From positions 1 to 64,000 of the IMG/VR virus record IMGVR_UViG_3300024329_000004: a stretch of 64,000 bases of DNA; one strand, written 5' to 3'. Below the pieces are notes generated by a model. That model saw nothing but the letters and a program-made list of their open reading frames with translations. It was not told the origin of the DNA and ran no database searches. Positions 6,521-12,318 of this stretch are shown here, piece by piece. How positions within the stretch are numbered: position 1 is the first letter of the stretch; every line of letters begins with the position of its first letter. The position numbers were made by a program, and so were the translations under genes. The stretch is from a virus.

Positions 6521-7337
6521 GGAAATATTCTTTTAAATCGTCTCTACTTGTAGGAACATTGTCCCATTTAGAATCATACCAAAATGTTCTTCCATTCGAA
6601 TCTTTTCTTTTCGACATAACAGGATTTCCATAACATAGCATGAATTTTTCTTGAATAGCATCTGTTCCGAATGGATTATCCCAATCTTTAATGCTTCCTC
6701 CTCCTTTTGCGTATGCTAGCATTGGAATATCTTTACATAGTTCTAGTATTTTAGGGTATTTTGCTAGTTGCATTCCAGCTGGAAGAAACGGATCTACATC
6801 TTTGGCTCTATAAATAATCTCCGCTCTTAGGTAATTTCCTATTCCATTAAAATATTTTTGGTTCATCAGGACTTCATAGAGTGGTTTCCTGAAAGCGCGT
6901 GACGTTAGATTAGTCATTATATCTTTCCAAAAAGAATCAAAGGAGGTCGTTGGATCCTCCCCTCGTGTATCATTCCACCATAAACCCTGCTTCCACTTGC
7001 CAAATCTACGCATATCTACAAATGAAAGGGTTGTTCCGTCTTTGCGATGAAATTTAAGGTGTGAATGTTTTGCTTCGTCGCCAGTATTAGTCAATTTAAA
7101 ATACCCGCTCATTCCCATTGTCATTCGAATTGGAATAATTTTATCAGAATCATTATCTAAAATAAGAAGAACCATTTCCTTACCCCTAGATTCTGCTTTA
7201 ATTTTAAAAAACTTAAAGGGTATATTTAGATCTTCACACTTATGTTCTGGGTTTTTTACTACGTTAACATATTTCATGCCTTCCGACATTTGGTTAACGT
7301 AATCTGCTGTAAATTTTAATTCTGCTAATTCTGGCAT
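6504..7337 (-). CDS. Fpg/Nei-family DNA glycosylase, NEIL1-like
   Basis: 277 residues. Base-excision repair glycosylase/AP lyase. The N-terminus MPELAE supplies catalytic Pro and Glu (usual MPELPE). ESRGKEMVL carries the conserved Lys, MSGYFKL and DMRRFGKW follow, and FNGIGNYLRAEIIYRA is the helix-two-turn-helix signature. The four-cysteine zinc finger of bacterial Fpg/Nei is absent. Instead the C-terminus has NGRTFWYDSKW near residue 250, matching the zincless finger (GRTIWF) of NEIL1 and mimivirus Nei1. It would remove oxidised bases from phage DNA. The last residues overlap the next gene by 17 nt. Confidence 0.85.
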   Translation of the reverse strand: MPELAELKFTADYVNQMSEGMKYVNVVKNPEHKCEDLNIPFKFFKIKAESRGKEMVLLILDNDSDKIIPIRMTMGMSGYFKLTNTGDEAKHSHLKFHRKDGTTLSFVDMRRFGKWKQGLWWNDTRGEDPTTSFDSFWKDIMTNLTSRAFRKPLYEVLMNQKYFNGIGNYLRAEIIYRAKDVDPFLPAGMQLAKYPKILELCKDIPMLAYAKGGGSIKDWDNPFGTDAIQEKFMLCYGNPVMSKRKDSNGRTFWYDSKWDNVPTSRDDLKEYFHGDRS

Positions 7338-7366
7338 ATTGATTATATATGAGTTTTATAAAAAGT

Positions 7367-7558
7367 TTAATCTCCTAATCCTTTAAAAAAAGAATAAATG
7401 AAATATAGAAGGTATAGTGGCCAAATTACCGTTAATACCAAAGATTCTTTAAGTGTCCACTTTTCTAATCCAAAGTTTTTATCATTTCTTCTATGATGAT
7501 CCCATGAAAGGTGCATAATAAAAGAATAAATTACCCCAATAAATAGATAAGTTATCAT
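7367..7558 (-). CDS. Small membrane protein, two TM helices
   Basis: 63 residues: hydrophobic MITYLFIGVIYSFIMHL, a charged His/Arg/Lys loop (WDHHRRNDKNFG), then ESLVLTVIWPLYLLYFIYSFF. Two membrane spans with a short basic loop. Possible envelope effect on the host, but nothing identifies it. Confidence 0.55.
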   Translation of the reverse strand: MITYLFIGVIYSFIMHLSWDHHRRNDKNFGLEKWTLKESLVLTVIWPLYLLYFIYSFFKGLGD

Positions 7559-7559
7559 A

Positions 7560-7793
7560 TTAAAACGGTAATGGATCTTCTTCTATTGATTTAATCATTT
7601 GCTCCGTTCTAAGTTTTTGAATATCTACTTTTTTTGTATTAAAAGAAGCGAAAGGAGTTTGGTGTAATTCAGTTACATCCCATGATTGGCCGTACTTATT
7701 TTCTTGATTGTCAGCGATAAGTTCACCCTTTGAAAGAGCATGTTTATCGTTATCTGCATCAATGTATACTTCAAATGTTACTGTATATCTCAT
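7560..7793 (-). CDS. Small hypothetical protein, 77 aa
   Basis: Begins MRYTVTFEVYIDADNDKHAL, resembling small phage proteins with a beta hairpin plus a helix rich in A/K/D. Ends with a Pro-rich DPLPF tail. Its ATG shares one base with the stop of the upstream 38-residue gene. No function. Confidence 0.55.
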   Translation of the reverse strand: MRYTVTFEVYIDADNDKHALSKGELIADNQENKYGQSWDVTELHQTPFASFNTKKVDIQKLRTEQMIKSIEEDPLPF

Positions 7794-7909
7794 TAGTTTA
7801 CCATTTTTAAAAGGTTAGAAACAAGTAGAATCATATAAAGTCCAAATGCAGTAATTAGGACGATGTCTACGCTATCAATCTGCTTAAGTGTATGTTTTAG
7901 TTTACGCAT
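7793..7909 (-). CDS. Very small membrane protein, 38 aa
   Basis: ATG at 7909, TAA at 7793-7795. MRKLKHTLKQIDS is basic and is followed by one hydrophobic helix VDIVLITAFGLYMILLVSNLL. It overlaps the upstream stop by 8 nt and the downstream ATG by one base, and this tight packing is the main support. Positive-inside orientation predicts N-in. Role unknown. Confidence 0.5.
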   Translation of the reverse strand: MRKLKHTLKQIDSVDIVLITAFGLYMILLVSNLLKMVN

Positions 7910-8246
7910 TCTTACTAAGAGTTTTTCTATAATTAACTACAGCCTTTGCAAGTCTGTCTAAACGCTCGCTTGGATCTTCGATCATAATCCTTTCAGTTGA
8001 AGGCCATGTGGTTCCATTCCATTCATGCATTGATTTCTTAGTAGGATTTAATTGATAGATCGTTCGATGAGACCATTCATATCCTTTGTAATTTTCGTAA
8101 TTACGGGTATATGCTCTACGAATATATCCACTTTCATAAGAAAGATAGTCAGTATTCGTGATAGGGTCATGGTAACAAATAGTTCCATTGTCGGCTTGCG
8201 TCTGTGAAGTTACTTCAACGCATTTAAGTGATTGTAGTTTATTCAT
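7902..8246 (-). CDS. Hypothetical protein, 114 aa
   Basis: I chose ATG 8246 (MNKLQSLKCVEV) over the longer frame to 8318 because the extra residues would overlap the upstream gene and look unlike protein. Mixed beta content with many Tyr/Trp (YEWSHRTIYQLNP), ending in a basic helix. No family recognised. Confidence 0.6.
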   Translation of the reverse strand: MNKLQSLKCVEVTSQTQADNGTICYHDPITNTDYLSYESGYIRRAYTRNYENYKGYEWSHRTIYQLNPTKKSMHEWNGTTWPSTERIMIEDPSERLDRLAKAVVNYRKTLSKNA

Positions 8247-8256
8247 TTTTATTTTT

Positions 8257-8457
8257 TTAGTAGAAAAGAGACATTGCATTTCGAAGACCTTCTTCGGTAG
8301 CTTTATGAAAAGAATCAATACGTGGATTCAAAGTATTTGAATCTGAGTATTCTTTAAGAGCGGCTTTAATTGCACCGCGTTTAGTTTTGGCCCACACTGT
8401 GTTCCAACCGCCACCTTCAAAGGTGAACATATATTGTTTGTTTTTTAATTCTGCCAT
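8257..8457 (-). CDS. Small hypothetical protein, 66 aa
   Basis: MAELKNKQYMFTFEGGGWNTVWAKTKRGAIKAALKEY: a beta strand, a Gly loop and a basic amphipathic helix. The same strand-loop-helix pattern occurs in several small early proteins of T4-like phages. It has its own early-type promoter, so early expression is likely. No function assigned. Confidence 0.55.
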   Translation of the reverse strand: MAELKNKQYMFTFEGGGWNTVWAKTKRGAIKAALKEYSDSNTLNPRIDSFHKATEEGLRNAMSLFY

Positions 8458-8486
8458 AATGGTTTCTTTTATTAATTATTACTCTA

Positions 8487-8518
8487 CTAATATAAGCAAA
8501 AAATCTGAGATAAAAAAA
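8487..8518 (-). promoter_or_regulatory. Early-type promoter, copy 3
   Basis: TTTTTTTATCTCAG, spacer, TTATATTAGTA, ending 29 nt before the ATG at 8457. Preceded by AAATAAACAG as in copies 1 and 2. Confidence 0.65.
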
Positions 8519-8529
8519 TTCTAGGCTGT

Positions 8530-8757
8530 TTATTTTTGATTTTTTTTTCTTTTTTTATTAAACTTAGCCCATTGCTTAGCCGCTTCCTTCTCCTCTTCGT
8601 ATTTTTCAAGAACGTTAAAGAAGCCTTCATAGTCATATTCTTCTGACCTGAAAGCTTCTCTAATTCTCGATTGCTCGTCTTCACATCCTTTCATCCATCC
8701 CATTACGAATGCAAATGCTCCTAAAAAAATTGTTAAAAATAATCCTTCTATTCCCAT
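8530..8757 (-). CDS. Small membrane-anchored protein, 75 aa
   Basis: Residues 1-21 (MGIEGLFLTIFLGAFAFVMGW) are a signal-anchor helix; the rest is a highly charged helix with many Glu and Lys ending KKRKKNQK. One membrane anchor with a cytoplasmic coiled tail is the simplest reading. Its ATG overlaps the upstream stop by one base. Unrecognised. Confidence 0.6.
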   Translation of the reverse strand: MGIEGLFLTIFLGAFAFVMGWMKGCEDEQSRIREAFRSEEYDYEGFFNVLEKYEEEKEAAKQWAKFNKKRKKNQK

Positions 8758-9041
8758 TATTTCAATTTTTGTAAAAGATTATCAATATCTTTTTTAGAAG
8801 TCCATCCTGCAACTTCGTCTTCAGTATCTATAAATTTAGAAGTGACAAAACTTCCGTCTTTGGAGTTCTCCCATATAGCAACTTCGAATGAAGAGTATTG
8901 TGTAGAGTCTAAGCCATCCTCTCGAGGATTACTGTAAACAAACTTACCAGCCTGAATACTCACTGTAACTTCTTTGAATTTTGCAGTAGCTCCTACACCA
9001 CCGTGTGTTTGTTTGTTAAATGTTAAATCTTTGAATTTCAT
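8757..9041 (-). CDS. Hypothetical protein, 94 aa
   Basis: Beta-rich: KFKDLTFNKQTHGGVGATAKF, VTVSIQAGKFVYSNP, YSSFEVAIWENS. Short C-terminal helix (DIDNLLQKLK). It looks like a compact beta-sandwich or roll without catalytic residues. Between a membrane protein and a phosphatase gene in one early unit. Confidence 0.6.
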   Translation of the reverse strand: MKFKDLTFNKQTHGGVGATAKFKEVTVSIQAGKFVYSNPREDGLDSTQYSSFEVAIWENSKDGSFVTSKFIDTEDEVAGWTSKKDIDNLLQKLK

Positions 9042-9051
9042 ATCTTTTATT

Positions 9052-9510
9052 TTAAAAATTACCGTCAGCTACTTGAAAGCAAGTGATACCATTATCTCTC
9101 CACATTTGAACTACTTTATCTCTATCGTCAAAGACACATGTAATATCGTCAGTGTTTGGAAATAAATCATCAAGCCACTTTTTCTTTAATACATCATCTT
9201 TCATAAACTTAAAACCTCCAGCAGTTGGTCGCATCTTTAAAACATCAAATGGAATATCAAGATCGTTTAACCAATCTTTCGTTGCGTCTTTAGTAGCTTT
9301 AGATCTTCCACTGAAAATTACAACACGATGTCCATCTTTTTTAAGAAGTCGTGCCATGTGAATAACTGGCCAATTCGGTTTATCTAATTGAATGTTTGCT
9401 GGATCGAAGAAAGTGTCCCAATCCATTTTACCATTATCTTTTGTGGAAATAGCTCTCCTATCGTCGATAAGAGCGAGAGTTCCATCTAAATCGAAAATTA
9501 CTGTTTTCAT
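9052..9510 (-). CDS. HAD phosphatase, polynucleotide 3'-phosphatase type
   Basis: 152 residues. Motif I FDLDGTLALIDDRR at 5-18, WDTFFDPANI, motif II VVIFSGRSK, LKMRP, motif III lysine in LKKKWL and motif IV VFDDRDKVV. This order and the RP-x(n)-DD spacing match the C-terminal phosphatase domain of T4 polynucleotide kinase (PseT), which removes 3'-phosphates from nucleic acid ends. The N-terminal kinase domain of PseT is missing here, and no RNA ligase is in the window, so it may act alone in end clean-up or on free nucleotides. Confidence 0.8.
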   Translation of the reverse strand: MKTVIFDLDGTLALIDDRRAISTKDNGKMDWDTFFDPANIQLDKPNWPVIHMARLLKKDGHRVVIFSGRSKATKDATKDWLNDLDIPFDVLKMRPTAGGFKFMKDDVLKKKWLDDLFPNTDDITCVFDDRDKVVQMWRDNGITCFQVADGNF

Positions 9511-9520
9511 TTTTATATTT

Positions 9521-9748
9521 TTAAAGGTTATCTCTTACTGAGTTTTTAATTAACATTTGAGAAGTAGGAGCGATTCCAAAACTAACCCAATTGTCAGAGT
9601 CATTAAATTGTTTTCTACAATGGTCCATGATTTCGTCTGACCAGTCTAAATGGTTTCCAAGAACGTCTGTTACTGGATGCCAAACGCTTTCCCAACCATC
9701 ATTTAAGAAGGTTACCCAAGCTTTTTCTAAGTTTAAATTAAGTGACAT
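9521..9748 (-). CDS. Small hypothetical protein, 75 aa
   Basis: MSLNLNLEKAWVTFLNDGWESVWHPVTDVLGNHLDW then a His/Asp-rich segment. No motif. First gene after an early-type promoter, so probably expressed early in a unit with the HAD phosphatase. Confidence 0.55.
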   Translation of the reverse strand: MSLNLNLEKAWVTFLNDGWESVWHPVTDVLGNHLDWSDEIMDHCRKQFNDSDNWVSFGIAPTSQMLIKNSVRDNL

Positions 9749-9776
9749 ATCTTTTGCTTTATTGATTATTACTATA

Positions 9777-9808
9777 CTAATATAAGCAAAATATCTGAGA
9801 TAAAAAAA
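9777..9808 (-). promoter_or_regulatory. Early-type promoter, copy 4
   Basis: TTTTTTTATCTCAG, ATATTTTGC spacer and TTATATTAGTATAGTAAT, ending 28 nt before the ATG at 9748. Confidence 0.7.
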
Positions 9809-9835
9809 TATTTAGGCAATTATTTTCAAATTATT

Positions 9836-10321
9836 TTAATCCCACCATCCTCGGATGTTATGGGATATAAATTTCCATACTAATTTCTCTGCTTTAATTT
9901 GCTTTTCTTTAGACTGTTTAAATAGTTTATCAAAGGTTTCTTTAACTTTATCTTTGTTTTCCCACTTCTCGTATTCATAATTAATATATGAAGTTCCATC
10001 TCCCCTTCCAGTATCTTCAAAGTTCCAATCTAATACGTTATCGCCATAAATCTTTTTCATCTGATCTTGGTATTCCATTCCATATTCTTCATCGTAAACT
10101 TTATCAAGAAGTTCGATAGCGGTTTTAATTCTCTTAGCTCTCATATCGGAATCGATGGCATACGCTCTATCTGATTCCATAAAATTAGAAGTACGTATTA
10201 ATTGATGTTTAAATAAATCAATTGCGTATCTATAATCAAAATCATAACCTTTCCAAATAATTGGCAAGTAATCTAAGACTCTTTTAATTTGTCTGTATTT
10301 TCTTTTAAACCAGTACGCCAT
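9836..10321 (-). CDS. Conserved phage hypothetical protein, 161 aa
   Basis: MAYWFKRKYRQIKRVLDYLPIIWKGYDFDYRYAIDLFKHQL, then AKRIKTAIELLDKVYDEEY, and a Trp-rich end (KFISHNIRGWWD). I recall proteins with this YDFDYRYxxxLFxxQL and RxxxIxxAIxLLxK pattern in many large phages, always uncharacterised. Helical, no enzyme motif. It overlaps the rmlC-like gene by 17 nt. Confidence 0.65.
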   Translation of the reverse strand: MAYWFKRKYRQIKRVLDYLPIIWKGYDFDYRYAIDLFKHQLIRTSNFMESDRAYAIDSDMRAKRIKTAIELLDKVYDEEYGMEYQDQMKKIYGDNVLDWNFEDTGRGDGTSYINYEYEKWENKDKVKETFDKLFKQSKEKQIKAEKLVWKFISHNIRGWWD

Positions 10322-10883
10322 ATTTTTTAGTATATTCCTTTAGCGTAATACCTTCTTTATCCTTTTCGGAGACTAAGATGTCTGATATATTGAATTGTGT
10401 AAGTATACTCTTATCTATAGTCAGATCTATATCCTTGTCGGTCCATAGGAGACACTCCTCTGCACTCTTATCATATTCTTTAGTACATTTATATGAAAAG
10501 ATTGTATCATCCTCAAGGGCAAGAAACGCATGGCCAAATCCGGCCGGAATCCAAAATTGATTTCCTACGTGCGCACTTAATAATACATAAGTCCATTCTC
10601 CATAGGATGGGGAACCAGGTCTAAGATCTACTGCGAAATCTACAACAGCTCCTTTAGAAACTCTTACTAATTTTCCTTGAGCACTATCTCCGGTTTGTAA
10701 ATGTATTCCTCTAAATACTCCTTTCTTAGAAACAGATTGATTATCTTGTAGAAATTCTTCTGTAATTCCAAGTTCTTTAAGTTTTGAAGATTTGAATGTT
10801 TCTATAAACTCTCCTCTTTCATCTTCAAATTTTCCAGGTCTTAATTCTAATAATCCTGAAATGCTAAATTTTCTTGATTTCAT
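10305..10883 (-). CDS. rfbC: dTDP-4-dehydrorhamnose 3,5-epimerase (RmlC-like)
   Basis: 192 residues, full family length. DERGEFIETF at 21-30, QDNQSVSKKGVFRGIHLQ (active-site His in FRGIHLQ), GAVVDFAVDLRPGSPSYG with the catalytic Asp, and WIPAGFGHAFLAL, the cupin strand. It converts dTDP-4-keto-6-deoxyglucose to the L-lyxo sugar. A matching RmlB-like dehydratase is at 58282, but RmlA and RmlD are not in the window. It may supplement host rhamnose synthesis or make a sugar for phage-directed glycosylation. Confidence 0.85.
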   Translation of the reverse strand: MKSRKFSISGLLELRPGKFEDERGEFIETFKSSKLKELGITEEFLQDNQSVSKKGVFRGIHLQTGDSAQGKLVRVSKGAVVDFAVDLRPGSPSYGEWTYVLLSAHVGNQFWIPAGFGHAFLALEDDTIFSYKCTKEYDKSAEECLLWTDKDIDLTIDKSILTQFNISDILVSEKDKEGITLKEYTKKYGVLV

Positions 10884-10886
10884 ATT

Positions 10887-11285
10887 TTATCTTTTTCCTC
10901 CATTATAAGGTTTTGCTAAACCTTCGTTTAATAATACTTGATTTATACTAATTGATATAGGTCTAGTTTCACCTTCATGGACATGAACTTCATGATAACC
11001 ATTATATAGTTCTCCTAGCGCTCTTCCATATTTATCCACTTCTTTAGAAACCAATACGAATTCATTGTTTCCTTGTTCTAGTAATTGCACTAGTCTTTCT
11101 TTAGATTTAAGACCTGCTCTTTTTTCTACTAGATCTCTAGTCCTAGTTTCAGGAGTATCGATTCCATGTAGTCTAACGTTTACCTTTTTCCAAATATCAA
11201 ATCCTAAATCTACATGTGCCCATACAGTATCTCCGTCTACTACTCTAATTAATTTTGCGTTAAAGGTGTAGTTAGGCGTTATCAT
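10887..11285 (-). CDS. Thermonuclease-like (SNase) endonuclease
   Basis: 132 residues. The SNase core is complete: VVDGDTVWAHVDLGF (Ca-binding Asp residues), VRLHGIDTPETR (catalytic Arg and Glu) and DKYGRALGEL (second catalytic Arg), ending NQVLLNEGLAKPY. It cleaves DNA and RNA to 3'-phosphates. There is no signal peptide, so it would act inside the host, perhaps in host DNA or RNA breakdown. A 3'-phosphatase that could process its products lies nearby (9052). Confidence 0.85.
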   Translation of the reverse strand: MITPNYTFNAKLIRVVDGDTVWAHVDLGFDIWKKVNVRLHGIDTPETRTRDLVEKRAGLKSKERLVQLLEQGNNEFVLVSKEVDKYGRALGELYNGYHEVHVHEGETRPISISINQVLLNEGLAKPYNGGKR

Positions 11286-11451
11286 GTGTCGATGTTGTAA
11301 ACCAATAAGGATCTGTTCCTCGTTGTGGTTGGTAAGGTAAATAAGTTGTAGGACGAGTGTATGAATCCTCTGGTGTAAGAAGAACTACAGCTTCTGCTGT
11401 TGTTATCTTATTTTCGTCTAGTAGCTTTTGAACTATTTGCGCTCTTGTCAT
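11272..11451 (-). CDS. Small hypothetical protein, 59 aa
   Basis: ATG 11451, TAA 11272-11274. MTRAQIVQKLLDENKITTAEAVVLL forms a short helix-turn-helix-like pair, followed by a Pro/Tyr/Thr-rich tail (PQRGTDPYW). It overlaps the PspC-like gene by 44 nt and the thermonuclease ATG by 14 nt. The reading is plausible, but overlap on both sides reduces certainty. Confidence 0.5.
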   Translation of the reverse strand: MTRAQIVQKLLDENKITTAEAVVLLTPEDSYTRPTTYLPYQPQRGTDPYWFTTSTHDNA

Positions 11452-11644
11452 TTGTTTTTGTTTTTTTATTTGCTGGTATTACTATCCAAAATATAATGTA
11501 TATTAATATTGCTGGAATTGTAGGTGTAAAGAATGCTAATGTGAATAAAAGTCTAAATATTAATGGATCAATTCCAAAATAATATCCTAAACCATCACAT
11601 ACTCCAGCAACCATTCCTCGACTACCTCTGTGTACTTTTCTCAT
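11408..11644 (-). CDS. PspC-domain membrane protein
   Basis: 78 residues. RKVHRGSRGMVAGVCDGLGYYFGIDPLIFRLLF is the PspC domain signature (basic start, AGVCxGLxxYFGID, then RLxF), followed by one TM helix PAILIYIIFWIVIP and a charged tail. PspC proteins sense or regulate the envelope stress response, and single-domain versions are common in Bacteroidota. In a phage it could modulate membrane stress during infection; this is inference. Confidence 0.8.
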   Translation of the reverse strand: MRKVHRGSRGMVAGVCDGLGYYFGIDPLIFRLLFTLAFFTPTIPAILIYIIFWIVIPANKKTKTNDKSANSSKATRRK

Positions 11645-11676
11645 TTTAAATTGTTTTCTATATTAGTTATACCCCC

Positions 11677-11701
11677 AAAAAGCACAATGTTTCATGTGCT
11701 T
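11677..11701 (-). terminator. Hairpin terminator after tRNA pair
   Basis: Stem AAGCACA/TGTGCTT with an 8-base loop, followed on the minus strand by further T residues. It lies just after the tRNA-Asp 3' end and before the PspC gene. Confidence 0.5.
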
Positions 11702-11708
11702 CTCTAAG

Positions 11709-11785
11709 TGGCGGTCTGGACGAGACTCGAACTCGCGACCCCATGCGTGACAGGCATGTATTCTAACCAACTGAACTACCAGACC
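11709..11785 (-). tRNA. tRNA-Asp (GTC)
   Basis: 77 nt cloverleaf: acceptor GGTCTGG pairs with CCAGACC, anticodon stem CATGC/GCATG around loop CTGTCAC, T-loop GTTCGAGTC. Anticodon GTC reads Asp codons GAC/GAT. The 3' CCA is encoded. It is separated from the tRNA-Ser by 5 nt. Confidence 0.95.
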
Positions 11786-11790
11786 AATTG

Positions 11791-11875
11791 CGGAGAAGAA
11801 GGGATTCGAACCCCTGGAACCGTGAAGTTCGCTGGTTTTCAAGACCAGTGCATTCGACCACTCTGCCACTTCTCC
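11791..11875 (-). tRNA. tRNA-Ser (TGA)
   Basis: 85 nt class II tRNA: acceptor GGAGAAG/CTTCTCC, anticodon stem CTGGT/ACCAG around loop CTTGAAA, and a long variable arm. Anticodon TGA reads UCA. Unlike the neighbouring tRNA-Asp, CCA is not encoded (discriminator G followed by CAA), so it needs a nucleotidyltransferase. Confidence 0.93.
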
Positions 11876-11915
11876 TATTCTTCAACAACTATGGGTTAAT
11901 GTTTATTTATTTAAA

Positions 11916-12245
11916 TTAATTAGGAATGTTTTCCTTTTCTTTGGATTTTTGAAGATTAAAACTATCAATAATTTTATCTAATCTTAAATCCATTACTTCT
12001 ATTTCTTTCTCAAATTGAGAAATTGCTCTATCTACTCTAGAATCTAATCTTCTATCTAGATCATCTATGCAATTATCTAAATAGTTTTCGACTGAATCTA
12101 TTCTACTTTGAATATCGCTTTCGATGTGATTAATCAACGAATCTAATTCACTGATTTTTTTAGTTGACCTGAACAATGACACTGCGCCTAAAATAATTAG
12201 AGTTAGCACCACACCCAGACCGAATGTAATAATAGTTGTTTCCAT
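11916..12245 (-). CDS. Membrane-anchored coiled-coil protein
   Basis: 109 residues from ATG 12245; a longer frame from 12278 adds 11 basic residues that look like leader. Residues 1-22 (METTIITFGLGVVLTLIILGAV) are a TM anchor. The rest is a long Ile/Leu/Asp-rich coiled coil in which I/L-D repeats recur (LDSLINHI, DDLDRRLDSR, DLRLDKIID). The N-out anchor with cytoplasmic coil resembles spanin- or holin-associated proteins only superficially. It lies next to the tape measure candidate. No family assigned. Confidence 0.65.
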   Translation of the reverse strand: METTIITFGLGVVLTLIILGAVSLFRSTKKISELDSLINHIESDIQSRIDSVENYLDNCIDDLDRRLDSRVDRAISQFEKEIEVMDLRLDKIIDSFNLQKSKEKENIPN

Positions 12246-12318
12246 ATACTTGTGTTTATTTTTAAGTATAGCTGTCAAAGAACTATTAATTATACTAAAT
12301 AAGAGGGGGTTGTTTCAG

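Noticed and set aside
8487-8684. 65-aa minus-strand frame
   Set aside because: It overlaps promoter copy 3 and the membrane-anchored gene 8530..8757 in another frame, and its composition is poor.
11663-11899. Open frames over both strands of the tRNA region
   Set aside because: They are translations of tRNA-Asp and tRNA-Ser; the cloverleaves explain the sequence.
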